Source: Maratus speciosus (lineage: Eukaryota; Arthropoda; Arachnida; Araneae; Salticidae). Taken from it: a DNA stretch of 64,000 nt. The first letter of the stretch is position 1; each line of letters opens with the position of its first letter. A program made the position numbers and the translations under genes. The DNA lies in assembly GCA_963932465.1 (NCBI GenBank), contig OZ010788.1:672040484-672104483 (forward strand), written 5' to 3'. The notes under the pieces were generated by a model. It did no database searches. It had not been told where the DNA came from and saw only the letters and a program-made list of their open reading frames with translations. Of this stretch, positions 1 to 10,564 are shown one piece after another.

Positions 1-85
1 CATTTTACATAAAATAAAACGTGTGCTTTAAGTCTTAAAGTTGAAATATGTTTTGTACGGCAGTAGAGTTCCGCTTAACCGAGTT

Positions 86-331
86 ATTTTCTTCTGATGG
101 ACTGGTGGCTTCTATTATTATGAAACAGGCATTATAAATGAAGTGTTAGGTGAAGATGAAAGAGCAGCCGTAAAAAAAAATTATGGCCATCCCCGCCCCC
201 CTCCCCCCCAATTCTGACCAAAAAATGAGAGTTCTAACTTTTAACGGCTGCTCTTTCATCTTCACCTAACACTTCATTTATAATGGCTGTTTCATAATAA
301 TAGAAGCCATCAGTCCATCAGAAGAAAATGA
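86..331. repeat. Foldback (inverted repeat), about 90-bp arms
   Basis: The left arm (about 86-172) and right arm (about 242-331) are near-perfect reverse complements, with a C-rich spacer between them. Each arm contains GGTGAAGATGAAAGAGCAGC or its complement. The transcript would fold into a long hairpin. It could be a small foldback element, but I see no clear target-site duplication. The open frame crossing the right arm is not protein-like. Confidence 0.8.
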
Positions 332-394
332 AGTAATAGAAATGCCGGGGGCGACACTAAATTCTGAAAAAGCAGAATTCGTGTTCTCTACTTT

Positions 395-1280
395 TGATTG
401 TTCCTTAAATTCTAGGATTCTATAAAAACATATTTCCCAATTATCTGCGAAATAAGCAATATTTGATAAATCTCTTAAATTTTGAAAGAGAGTGATATTC
501 CCTGACGTATCAAACATTATAAATTAAAATTAGCCAAGGGCAAAACGGGAGGTTTAATTTTCAAAATTTTTCGGGTGAAGCGATTAAATAATCAGTATGC
601 AAGTGTTAATTTTAAAAGGCTATTACGTTACATGGATTGAGAAGTATCAAATTCATGTCAGATGAATCTGTATTTTAAATTTAATGAATCATCATTAAAT
701 AGTAATACAGAAGCCGCCGCATAACAGGTGAGGTGGATATAAAAGAATTTCTTAATAAATTTAGAATTTTTTTTTAATTTATTTAATGTTAAGAAGCTTT
801 TTAAGACTGTCAATATACCTGTTTTCCCCCAAGTGAAATAATAAAAAAAATTGAACAGAAAATGTATTCAATAGAATGTACATACTTCTATGTAGTATTT
901 ATCTTATTTAATTTTTTTTCTTTTTTGCTTGGATAAAAATAAGGAAAAAAATGTAAGTTTGGAGCTAGGGTTTAGCAGTTTTACTAGGTTACAACAAAAA
1001 ATTATAAAGTAAGGATACAATTAATATAGCACAATAATGCGAAGTATCGTAAATAAATTACCTTTTTTTTCAAAAAAGAAAATAATAGATAACTCTATTG
1101 TATAAAAATTGATACATACTATATTAATATATTATATTTAATATATTAATTGAGGCTTTAAATAAAGAATTTATTAGATTTTGATAAATAAACAAAAGGA
1201 TATATTTATCAAATTATTTGTTAATGTTTATACATGAAAATTCGTTTTACTATTTTTTCACCAAAAGAAATTTTAAACCA
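395..1280 (+). repeat. ~0.9-kb satellite monomer, copy A
   Basis: This is a diverged copy of the long tandem repeat that forms the background of the first 34 kb. Marker segments shared with the other copies are TGATAAATCTCTTAAATTTTG, GGTTTAATTTTCAAAA, GATTAAATAATCAGTATGC and GCATAACAGGTGAGGTGGAT, in the same order and orientation. The 3' part carries a run of TATTAATATATTA motifs. Boundaries are approximate. Confidence 0.75.
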
Positions 1281-1529
1281 AATTTTTTTTTTCCTTGGCT
1301 AGTTCCATGAGTCCTTGTAGTGTACGTCACAGACTACGATTTTTGACTACCAGTATTTTAGAACGGTAAAATGCTAATTATTTTATCAGAGATATCTCAT
1401 TAATTTAATAAGGCGAAGCAAACATTTTGAAAATGACGGTGGCCAACAAGCATAGCAGTTATTAGCTATGTGTCTTACACTACAAAAACCCATGGAATTA
1501 GCCCCTTATATTTTAAAATGCTCTTTAAC
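1281..1529. other. Sequence interrupting satellite copies A and B
   Basis: About 250 bases that do not align by eye to the satellite monomer. No open frame, tandem repeat or clear terminal repeat is visible. It is probably a small decayed insertion. Confidence 0.3.
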
Positions 1530-2386
1530 TTTTTATGAGTTTTTATGTACAATTTTTTAATTATTATTCTATGGACAGGTAATTTTATTCTCTATTGCCT
1601 ATAATATAAATTTTGAATTTATATAAATTTTGAAGGAGAGAGCTATTCCCTGATGTATCAAACATTAAAAATTAAAATTGGCAAAGGCTAGAACGGGAGG
1701 TTTAATTTTCAAAATCTTTCGGGTGAAGCGATTAAATAATCAGTATGCAAGTGTTAATTTTAAAACGCCTCAATCGCGTTACATGGATTGAGAAGTATCA
1801 AATTCATGTCAGATGAATCTGTATTTTAAAATTAATGAATCACGATTAAATAGTAATACAGAAGCCGCCGCATAACAGGTGAGGTGGATATAGAAAATTC
1901 ATTAATAAATAAAGATAAATAATAGCAATACCGTCTTAATTCATGTACAGTTAAGCAACTATTTGAAATAAAGTTATAATTTGTAACAATAACTCCAAAT
2001 TTAGCATAGTAGCCAACTCCTTTTTTTCCCCCAAGTGAAATAAACAAATTTTGAACATATATTTCATAAAATGTGTAATGTTTCTGTGTAGTATTTATCT
2101 TATTTCATTCGTTCTGTAAACTTTCTAGTACATTTTATTTTCTTTTTTTGCTACATTAAAAATAATTGAAAATGAACCTGTAATTTAGGAGCTAGGTTTA
2201 AGTAATTTTAGTAATTTAGGGTTAAGTTATTTGCAAGAACAAAATTCATAGTACGGAATAAACAATAATCTGAAGTAACGTAAATGAAATACCTTTTTTT
2301 AAAAAAAGAGAATGAATAATATATAATTCTATTGTATAAAAATTAATATATATTAATATATTATTTTTAATATATTAATTGGGGTG
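1530..2386 (+). repeat. ~0.9-kb satellite monomer, copy B
   Basis: Repeats the marker segments of copy A in the same order (GTTTAATTTTCAAAATCTTTC at 1702, GATTAAATAATCAGTATGC at 1731, GCCGCATAACAGGTGAGG at 1867). It ends in the TATTAATATATTA tract. The 3' end is cut by a TTAA element that starts at 2391. Confidence 0.75.
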
Positions 2387-2390
2387 TTAA

Positions 2391-3206
2391 CCTATTTATG
2401 CCTAGCTTCCCATTTTTGTTACGCTTCGAATTTTAATAAATTTGTATAATTTTCTTCTTCTTTATAACATGAAAAGTGTATGAATTAATTGTCTATAAAT
2501 GTCTTTATCAGTTTCCGAAAGATCGCAGCATAAGATGGATATTTATTTGTTAAAATAAAGGGTTTTTTCGGAGTTTATAGATTTTTCATTTTTCAAGATG
2601 GCGAAATGTAAAAAGTAAGGTTATTTGTGCTTTTCCTATCAAGGATCTAAATAAATAAGCCATAATCTTAGCTTGTAGACTTCTTTGCAATACGTATTTT
2701 TTAAAATTGTGAAATTATATGTTCAAGCCTATTTTTTGTACATTTTTGTAACGTACAAAATAAAACGCGCTAGGCACGAATAGGTACATATTTTTATTAG
2801 CCATTTAGGTGACAGTTATTGATATAAAATCCGTTTCAAGATGATTATGAAGCAAATTGATTTTAAGCCTCAAATGCAATTATTATTGGTTTATTATTAA
2901 TAATACTCATAATGTTATTAGTCTCTGCAAAGAAATAAGTATATTTTTTTAGTAGTTCATAAAAATACTAATTATAGTATATAATATACAATTTAAAAGC
3001 TTATTTTATATAAATTTAAACAAAACATATAACTATGCATATTATACTATTATAAATATTGTGTATATAACCATAATTAGTACGTTTACATTTTATTAAA
3101 AAAAAAAATAGCGTAATTTTTTTTAGTATTTTTCAATTCATTTTGCAACATTTTAAAGTGATTTTACCAAAAAATTTGAGAAAACAAGCATTCAGGCGCA
3201 AATGGG
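2391..3206 (+). mobile_element. TTAA-flanked (piggyBac-type) non-autonomous element, 816 bp, copy 1
   Basis: It is flanked by TTAA at 2387-2390 and 3207-3210. The ends are inverted: CCTATTTATGCCTAGC on the left, and the complement of the right end reads CCCATTTGCGCCTGAA. A second copy of similar length and the same orientation lies at 32518-33331. The TTAA target and CC(C/T) termini fit the piggyBac superfamily. No transposase frame is present, so it would depend on an enzyme supplied elsewhere. Confidence 0.75.
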
Positions 3207-3210
3207 TTAA

Positions 3211-3500
3211 AAGAAAGAATTATGTATTTATCACATTTTACAAAGGGATTAAATTTTGATAAATAAACCAAAACTATTTATTTATCTAATTATTTTTGTA
3301 TACGAAAATTTGTTTTAGAATTTTTTTCCCAAATGAAATTTTAAACAAAAGAAATTTTCTCCTTATATTTTTAAATGCCCTTATCTTTTTATGAGTTTTT
3401 ATGTACAATTTTTTAATTCTTATTCTATGGACAGGTAATTTTATTCTCCATTACCTAGAAAATATTTCATAATTTATTTTAAAGTAGTAAATTAAACTTT
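3211..3500 (+). repeat. ~0.9-kb satellite, copy C, first fragment
   Basis: The satellite resumes directly after the TTAA element with TTTTGATAAATAAACCAAAA and then TTTTTATGTACAATTTTTTAA at about 3397, matching 1510-1620. It is then broken by the tRNA-derived repeat cluster. Confidence 0.65.
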
Positions 3501-3558
3501 TATATAATTTTAATTAATTTTCACCAGTGAAATTACGCTCGAAATTATTCGTATTTAA

Positions 3559-3758
3559 CCCCTTCGGGACGGGAGCCTTTTGCGAAAACTTTAATCTTTT
3601 GTCACCGTTTTTTAAAAACAGAAATTTGTGTCTTCTTGAATCAAGAAAATGCGCTGATTAAACAAGGCAAATTTTACAGTAAAATTTTACTGGTGAGAAA
3701 AAACAAGGTTTCTGAGCGCTTCATGCGGCACGTATACGTGCCGCTCGTCCCGAAGGGG
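3559..3758. mobile_element. TTAA MITE, 200 bp, with empty-site proof
   Basis: It is flanked by TTAA (3555-3558, 3759-3762). The ends are CCCCTTCGGGACGGG and, complemented, CCCCTTCGGGACGAG. It splits a repeat that also occurs uninterrupted at 4633-4660, where one TTAA sits at the same point (ATATTTAATACGTG). Related copies are at 42221-42400, 59758-59957 and 31668-32105. No coding capacity. Confidence 0.88.
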
Positions 3759-3813
3759 TTAATACGTGATTTATCACATTGCTAACTAAGCGTATAACCA
3801 ACTGAGTGAAAAT

Positions 3814-3886
3814 GTCCAAGCCGGGAATCGAACCCGGAACCCTTGGAATAGCACCCCAAGTTCTCTTCTATATAAGCTACGAGGAC
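3814..3886 (-). repeat. tRNA-like module of a SINE-like repeat
   Basis: Seventy-three bases, read on the minus strand, begin GTCCTCGTAGCTTATATAG and end CCCGGCTTGGAC. A T-arm with stem CCGGG/CCCGG and loop TTCGATT is clear. The acceptor ends pair only in the outer four bases. I read this as a tRNA-derived repeat head and not a working tRNA gene. The loop suggests anticodon GCT, but that is unsure. Confidence 0.6.
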
Positions 3887-4692
3887 GATACCCAGCTAAG
3901 CATATCTCACTCGCATATGTTGGTAAGGCTGCACCTGCAGCACAAGATGGGACAGTCTTCATGAGCACACAATCCTGTGGCGAAACATGAGACACAATTA
4001 CACCCAGCATCGGTGAATACATATATAATTACCCGACTGCCAAGAAGGGTCATGTGTTTCACGCGTACCTGGGTATGTGGATTACTTTATACCCTCGAAA
4101 CATCATAACGGCTGGATGGATTTTAATAAATGTGGTCTCTATCGATTCGTCTTAACCGTCCGATGGTTATAGGCCTGGTTTTGTTTTTATAAATTCAAAA
4201 TGGCTGCCGTAAAATACAAAATGGCGGTAGAGACGAAAAAAATGTACGCACCCTATTAAGTGGCCTATCATTGGATATGTCTTTCAAAATGAAAGCGATG
4301 TTTCTTTGACTGTTTTACAGTCAGCAGCTCCGTTTAAATATTACACAACCTGGAAGTTGTGTCGGTAGGATCTCTAGCTTTATTGCAACTCTAACCTTCA
4401 TAGACATCTGTAGGCCTCATCAAAACAGTGTTTATAGATAGAAACTAACAATTAAACACAACTTAAAAGTCATCCATACAAGTAAATAAATAAAAAATAG
4501 TTTCACATTGGTGATAAATAATTAATTAGTTCGCTTTTTACGCAATCGGCTTTTTTGATTTTTTAAATTTAATTTTTATTTTAATTAATTTTCCAATTAA
4601 TTTTCAGTAGAGAAATTACGCTCGAAATGATTTATATTTAATACGTGATTTATCACTGCTAATTAAGCGTAGAACCAACAGAGTGAAAAATA

Positions 4693-4737
4693 TCCAAACC
4701 GGGAATCGAACCCGGAACCCTTGGAGTAGCCCTCCAA
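4693..4737 (-). repeat. Truncated tRNA-like module
   Basis: Contains only the 3' half of the tRNA-like unit on the minus strand (T-arm and part of the anticodon arm). It runs into a short palindrome around ACATATGTGAGTGACCACAT (4741-4760) and then the plus-strand module. Confidence 0.5.
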
Positions 4738-4790
4738 TTGACATATGTGAGTGACCACATATGTGAGAGAGATATGCTAGGTTGAGTATC

Positions 4791-4863
4791 GTCCTCGTAG
4801 CTTAAATGGTAGAGTGCTGGGAGCGCTATTCCAAAGGTTCCGGGTTCGACCCCCGGCTTGGAC
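4791..4863 (+). repeat. tRNA-like module of a SINE-like repeat
   Basis: Starts GTCCTCGTAGCTTAAATGG and ends CCCCCGGCTTGGAC. It has an A-box-like TAGCTTAAATGG and a B-box-like GGGTTCGACC. The acceptor stem is imperfect, as in the minus-strand copy, so a working tRNA gene is unlikely. Confidence 0.6.
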
Positions 4864-5122
4864 ATTTGTCACTCAGTTGGTTCTACTCTTAGTATTAGCA
4901 ATGTGATAAATCACGTATTAAATTCGAATAAGTTCGTGCGAAATTTCTCTGCTGAAAATTAACTGGAAAATTAATTAAAATTATATATGTATTCACCGAT
5001 GCTCGGTTTATTTATGTCTCATGTTTTGCCGCAGGATTGTGTGCTCGTGAAGACTGTTCCATCTTATGCTGCAGTTGCAGCCTTACCAACATACGTGAGT
5101 GAGATATGCTAAACTGGGTATG

Positions 5123-5217
5123 GTCCTCGTAGCTTAAATGGTTGAGCACTTGGAGGTTCCGGGGGTTCCAAAGGTTCAGGGGGTTCCAAAGGTTCCGGAT
5201 TCGATTCCCAGCTTGGA
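5123..5217 (+). repeat. tRNA-like module with expanded variable region
   Basis: Same head (GTCCTCGTAGCTTAAATGG) and tail (CAGCTTGGAC) as the other modules. The middle is lengthened to 95 bases by tandem copies of GGGGGTTCCAAAGGTTC. The expansion would rule out normal tRNA folding. Confidence 0.55.
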
Positions 5218-5284
5218 CATTTTTCACTCAGTTGGTTATACGCTCAGTTAGCAATGTAATAAATCACGCATTAAATACGGATTA

Positions 5285-5508
5285 AAATTTTATTTTTATT
5301 GTTCCTTCAATTTGAGGACCTATAAAACAAAGTTTCCGAATCATCTATAAAGTAGCAGACATTTGATAAATCTCCTTAGTTTTGTAAAAGAGGTATACCT
5401 TGATGTATCAAACATAAATTAAAATTGGCCGAGGCCAGAAGGGGAGGTTTAATTTTAAAAATGTTTCGAGTGAAGTGATTAAAAAATCAGTATGCAGGTG
5501 TTAATTTT
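5285..5508 (+). repeat. ~0.9-kb satellite, copy C, second fragment
   Basis: Continues the monomer (TTTGATAAATCTCC, GGTTTAATTTTAAAAATG, TCAGTATGCAGGTGTTAATT). It stops at TTAATTTT (5501-5508), where a 0.95-kb element is inserted. It resumes at 6457. Confidence 0.75.
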
Positions 5509-6456
5509 GGCATAGATGCCGTATGTTCCCTCAGTTGTTGTTTTGAATTGTTTGGCGATTTTTTGTTGGGGTGTTGGCGGTGTTTACGGATATGACAAAC
5601 TCGATATGGAAACCCCGTGTGACGTATGTGTTGTGACGTGTCGTGTTCTGGCAACCCCTGAGAAGCTTAGATTTTGTGGATGTATCGATGTATTTTGATT
5701 TTGATATCGTGTTCTATGGTTGTCTTTTTATTTTTATGTTAAATTTATTGGATGTATTTCATTGACTTTAGTTTCTGTAGTCCGTTTAAACGCTCTTGCT
5801 GAAGTAATTAAGAAATATGAGGAAATTTTGACAAGAAAGGGAGGTTTGTTTATAGCGTGTCAATGCGTATTAAGCCTATTTTGGAAAATGACGGCCGTGT
5901 TATATTTTGTGCTGTAGGTTTCAAGAAAGCAGATGTCTGTTAAGGTATGCTGATAATTTTATGTATATTTTGTTGCTTTAAGAGGTTTTTACATTTTGAG
6001 ATTGCTACAAAATGAGAACTACTGAATTTTGAGAATGCTATACCGCGAAAAATGCTGAATTCTGCGATGTTTTTTTGTTCGGTAAATGAGAGCGAAGCGC
6101 TCATACAACTATTGCTGATTGCCACTTTAGCGAGTTTCGTTTTTTAGGTATATTTTGCTGCTTTAAGAGTTTTTTACATTTTGAGATTGCTACAAGACGA
6201 GAACTGCTGAATTTTGAGAATGCTATATCGTGAGAAATGCTGAATTCGGCGATGTTTTTTTCCAGTAAATGAAGCGCTCATACAAGAATTACTGATTGCC
6301 AGTTTAGCGAATTTTGTTTATTATTTACATTTTATTTTCGTTAAGCCAAACATGCGTATAAACCGGTGCTTGGCGACATTTACTACTTGGCGAAAAGGGG
6401 TTTTCACGCCAAGAATTCCAAGATGGCGGCCGGGGGGAACTTATGACATCTTTTCC
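5509..6456. mobile_element. 948-bp element with 8-bp target duplication
   Basis: The satellite is interrupted here with the 8-bp direct repeat TTAATTTT on both sides (5501-5508 and 6457-6464). The inverted ends are GGCATAGATGCCGTATGTTC and, complemented, GGAAAAGATGTCATAAGTTC. An 8-bp duplication and a GG start suggest a Merlin- or MULE-like origin; hAT and P also make 8-bp duplications. Internal segments match the reverse complement of 40.8-41.3 kb, including GTTAAGGTATG, which resembles an exon/5' splice junction. Two short open frames at 5516-5698 and 5720-5917 show no family I recognise. Confidence 0.7.
5964..6315 (+). repeat. Two tandem units of ~185 bp
   Basis: TATATTTTGTTGCTTTAAGA at 5964 and TATATTTTGCTGCTTTAAGA at 6149 start two similar units. 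Each ends with a GCGCTCATACAA segment followed by TGATTGCCA and TTTAGCGA. Related material, partly further duplicated, lies inverted at 40790-41040. Confidence 0.75.
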
Positions 6457-6554
6457 TTAATTTTAAAAGGCCATCAATAACTTAACATAGACTGAGAAGT
6501 ATTAAATTTTCATCAGATGAATCTGCATTTAAAATTTAGCTAATTATTAGTTAA

Positions 6555-7318
6555 CTCTTTATCTACTGGCGGTACTTATAAGCACCATTAAAATAACTTC
6601 TAATAAAATTCATTTAATACATCGATTAGTTTTAATACAGTTTAGAATGAGTTCTAGATACAATACTTTATCTTGTTCCAAAAGCACTATGGGTTACATA
6701 AAACAAAAATATCTTTAAAAAGATGATTTCTTTTGCCTTTGCATCTTTTCAGCTTTCTCGGTGTTGGGGGGGGGGGGGGGGGGGGGAGGGGACGGATTTT
6801 TCAATTCGGAAATATTTCTATAGTTCTGTTGTAAGAACATTATATTTGTTACATTTCACAAATTTGTTACAAAAGATTTGAGTGTGGTTATAAATAGTGC
6901 GCAAAATCCCTATAAATTCAAATTTAATGAATCCTTCTAAATCCTTCAATCTTTCTAAAATCCTTCTAAAATGTATTAAATGCATAGCTGCCAACCTTCC
7001 ACTAATCTTCCGTAATGTCTGGTTTAATTTGACCCCGGTTAACCACATTTCGAACCAGAATTTTTTTTTCATGAATGCTTAGTTATTTAATTCCAGGTTT
7101 CTACCTGGAACATTACTTAATTTCATTTCTTAAAAAAATTTCTGGTTCGAAACATATTAAACCAGGGTCAAACTAACGCAAGTATTACGGAAGATTAGTT
7201 TGAGGGGTTGGCACCTATGTAAATGGTTCTGTATATCTTCTAATGTAGTTTAAACAATTCACAAAAAATGCTTTATAAGATAAAATTTTCACGAATTCAT
7301 AATTCAGTACATAAAGAG
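6555..7318. mobile_element. TTAA-flanked element, 764 bp, containing a foldback
   Basis: Flanked by TTAA (6551-6554, 7319-7322). Ends CTCTTTATCTACTGG and, complemented, CTCTTTATGTACTGA. The satellite continues on both sides (GAATCTGCATTTAAAATTTA before, ATAACAATACAGAAGCCGCA after). A G-run lies at about 6766-6786. An internal inverted repeat (about 6985-7070 against 7130-7215, with TTCGAACCAGAA on one arm and TTCTGGTTCGAA on the other) may be a second, nested foldback element. Confidence 0.8.
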
Positions 7319-7322
7319 TTAA

Positions 7323-7391
7323 ATAACAATACAGAAGCCGCATAACAGGTGAGGCGGATATAAAAGAATTCATTTATAAATGTAGAAGCGA
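7323..7391 (+). repeat. ~0.9-kb satellite, copy C, third fragment
   Basis: A short piece (ATAACAATACAGAAGCCGCA, then TTCATTTATAAATGTAGAAG) lies between two insertions and matches 1850-1920. Confidence 0.6.
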
Positions 7392-7393
7392 TA

Positions 7394-8617
7394 CAGTCAT
7401 TCAGGGTAACTTTGATCCGTATTTTCTCCATTTTTATATGCCACACTCTTAATTTAAGACTATTGTTGCAACTCGGCGCATAAAAGAGAAGAAATAATCC
7501 TAAATTATTGTATGACTATCAAAAATTAAGGAATAATAATGATAAAAGCTATAAAAAATGAATTTTTATCGGGGTTCAAAGTTACCCAGCCATTTAGAGT
7601 AACTTTGAACCATTTGATAAATATTATCTAAAATAATTCATTATAAAAAAAGGATTATAGTTAGGACAACTTTGAACCCCCAAAAATGTTTTCAGATATG
7701 TAAAGACTCCGAATTTACATTTCCCAACATCACAGAATTTGTATAATTTATGATATTACAACAAATATAAGGAATACATAAGGAAAGTGGAAGAAGAGAA
7801 CCATGAACATTTAGAAATTAAAAAAAAACCTGTTTATTGTTCATATAAAACATAAAAATGCAGTGGAAAACAATTTTCAATGTTTTATCTCAATAATATA
7901 TCCATAATTACAGTAAAACATACTAGTACTAGTATTATTCAATCAAGAATAAAAAATGCCGAATGTATGAAATGTCAAATTTGAGTCGCTCCGCCCCGAA
8001 AAACGCCTTTAAATGTATGTATTGTATTGTAATGTATGTATATTGTATGTATTTTACACATATTTGTGAAAATATTTACATGTTATATTTAATGTTCATT
8101 TTCGGCATTTATATAAAATGTACGTGCAAATATGGGAAATTTTCGACAGTAGCACCTATAATTAGTAAATTATAAACATCAGTATAACTTTGAGCGGCTC
8201 AAAGTTACCCTGAAAATGTGGTAAAATGTTAGTGCCTTCTTATTTTACATTTTATTAATTATTAATAAATAAATAATTACAAAATATTATCACATTTACA
8301 ATATTTAGACTATAATATGTCTGATAAATGAGTATATTGTTACCGACTATGAAAATTTAATTAGATTACAACAACTTCAAAACAGCATTCAAAATTACCT
8401 TGAAAACAGTACTTCACAAAAATAGTTAGATGATGCATTTAATTGGGTATAATGTTACTAATTTATTTTCTAAAATAAAGAGTACAAATCCCAGTTTAGA
8501 ACTTTGCGAACAGAGCACAGTTCTGGAGTTTATTTAGTCTTTTGGAGTGAAAAATATTGAAAATTAGGAGGTGGTGCAAAGTTATACCCCATGGTTCAAA
8601 ATTACCTTGAATGACTG
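7394..8617. mobile_element. TA-flanked Tc1/mariner-type non-autonomous element, 1224 bp
   Basis: TA duplications lie at 7392-7393 and 8618-8619. Ends CAGTCATTCAGGGTAACTTT and, complemented, CAGTCATTCAAGGTAATTTT. The motif GTAACTTTGAACC and its complement recur inside (for example 7608, 7660, 8190, 8385). The satellite monomer resumes at 8620. The CAG terminus and TA target fit the IS630-Tc1-mariner group. The longest internal frame (7963-8175) is not transposase-like. Confidence 0.75.
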
Positions 8618-8619
8618 TA

Positions 8620-9039
8620 TTGTTTTAATGCATTTAATTTTAAGCAGCTATTCGAAATAAAAATAAGATTTATGGTAATAATTCTAAATTTAGCATAGCT
8701 GCTAACCTAAGTGTTTTAAAAGTGAAATAAACAAATTTTGAACAGAAAGTTAATTTTTTTATTTCATTTTTTTTTTTTTTTGGCTTGAACAAAAATAATA
8801 ATAAAACTGGTGAGTTAGGAGCTAGGGATTAACAGTTTTATCAGTGTTTTACAACATCTTTTTAAAATCTTTACAACAACAAAATTTATAGTGAAGAAAT
8901 AACAATAATCTGACGTAACGTAAATTAATTACCTTTCTTAAAAAAGGGAATGAATAATAGATAATTTTGTTGTATAAAAATTGATATATAATATAACATA
9001 CGTATTAATATATTACATTAAATATATATATAACTGAAT
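8620..9039 (+). repeat. ~0.9-kb satellite, copy C, fourth fragment
   Basis: TTTTAAGCAGCTATTCGAAA and then TTAGCATAGCTGC match the monomer after its GCATAACAGG marker. It ends in the TATTAATATATTACA tract, where the next element begins. Confidence 0.65.
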
Positions 9040-9042
9040 TTA

Positions 9043-9969
9043 GGGTAGGGGTGTACAGAGTGAGACATGGTACACAGTGAGACAGCAGCCATTTTGACAT
9101 ATAGTTATAACTTTTTCTCCTAGTTGGAACACACACTGAACCACCTCATCTTATGCAACACGTGGATGTAGTTTCGGCACTTCAGTTACTCGTCCGACAA
9201 AATAGTAAATAATTCTTTATTTTATAGTGGTTAAAATTACATAAACGTCTATTTTAGAGTTTATTTCCTTCAATATGACATATATTTACTTAATCAAACG
9301 TAGCTATATCTAATAATGGACTATTTCGACAAAACGACATAAGCTTTTTAAAACGATGAAATTGATGTAGCAGATGTGGCATCCATTTTGTTACAACGTT
9401 AACGAAAGTACACACAGTTGTGGTACACTGTGAGACGTGTCTCATTGTGTGCCTACTACGCGGTTCTGCGGTATAAATGTCATTTATTAATAAAAGAATA
9501 TATTTCTCTCTCTCTCTATCTGTGTGTGTGTGGGGGGGGGGGGGGGGGGAGCGTGCGATGGCTAATGAAATCTACTAAACGTAAAAGGTTGAAAAATTGC
9601 ATGAAGTTAGCCCAATGTGTGCCATTGTCCACCCGAGGCTCATATTTTTAATTTTTTTTTTAATCTGGAAATATTAATTAGTAGTCATATACTGCAGAAA
9701 AGTATTCATAGAGTGTAAAAATGTATTATTTATGAAAGTATATACATTGTCTCACTGTGTACCACTTGTCTTACACAGTGAGACAATTTTCGATATTCCG
9801 TTATGCTGCTTCTGTGCTTTTATATATAGCTTTTTTAAAACCATTTATACATTAATGTGTAGCGTATTTGTGTAGCTTAAAGATTTAGCAATTTTTTTTT
9901 CAAAAGAATAAAAATCGTTGCCATTCGTTAAGTAATAATAAATTTCGTCTCACTGTGTACTACCCTCCC
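9043..9969. mobile_element. Element with TTA duplications (PIF/Harbinger-like), 927 bp
   Basis: TTA lies on both sides (9040-9042, 9970-9972). The ends are GGGTAGGGGTGTACAGAGTG and, complemented, GGGAGGGTAGTACACAGTGA. The motif TACACAGTGAGAC or its complement recurs near 9070, 9422, 9750, 9770 and 9946. The 3-bp TTA target and G-rich termini fit PIF/Harbinger, but no transposase is left. A G-run at 9532-9549 follows (TG)n. Confidence 0.65.
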
Positions 9970-9972
9970 TTA

Positions 9973-10562
9973 TATATTATCATGAAATAAAACATTAAAA
10001 TAAAAATCATATATGGGACATTCTCACAAAATTTTAACTTTCAAGAGTAAAAATCTGGTGAAATTAAACTTAATATCGTAACATTTTAAACTTATGCATG
10101 AATGCCTTAATGATTCAAAATAAAGAAAAATTGGTCAGCAGCGACGATTTTTAATAGTATTTTATTTAACTGAGGATTAAAGTTAAACTTGCGTGTTTAA
10201 TTTTCCTTACTGTCCACTTGACATTTTTATCTATGACATTTTAACTTTTTATTTTCTTCTAAATTTTTACTTATAATGATTTAGCATAGTACCCATAAAA
10301 TATTTAAATAAGAAATAATAGCAATATAGTATTTTTAGGTAGTAAAATTTTAGTAGAACATTGTCTTAAAGGCTGAAATTTAAAAGTTCGAATTATTTTA
10401 TGCCGAATTATATTATTTTATTATTATTTACTTGTAACACACATGTTCCAGACATGCTAATTTACTGTATATACCTTATTATTGTAACCAAGATTCTAAA
10501 AAAATAAATAAATTTTGTTATTTAAAATATTTTACTAAGAATTTCATGGTCACAAACAGAAA
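9973..10562. other. AT-rich spacer, partly repeated at 12.7 kb
   Basis: No gene is seen. The stretch around GGACATTCTCACAAAATTTT (10016) through TTTTAAACTT (10090) resembles 12695-12800 in the same orientation, so it belongs to another dispersed or decayed tandem repeat. Confidence 0.4.
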
Positions 10563-10564
10563 TA

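Larger units (their letters stand above)
3501..5284. repeat. tRNA-derived (SINE-like) repeat cluster, several copies in both orientations
   Basis: The segment holds four tRNA-like modules (two minus, two plus). They share flanks such as AATACGTGATTTATCAC and CACTCAGTTGGTT, arranged partly head to head. A long unrelated-looking body at about 4030-4560 is shared, in reverse orientation, with 27200-27770. The modules have Pol III A-box and B-box-like sequence (for example GGGTTCGACC at 4843). SINE-like is an inference from the tRNA heads; no poly(A) tail or clean target duplication was found. Confidence 0.6.

Noticed and set aside
4791..4863. Functional tRNA gene
   Set aside because: The inner acceptor-stem bases do not pair, and the copies are diverged, truncated and in both orientations with shared flanks. 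A tRNA-derived repeat fits better.
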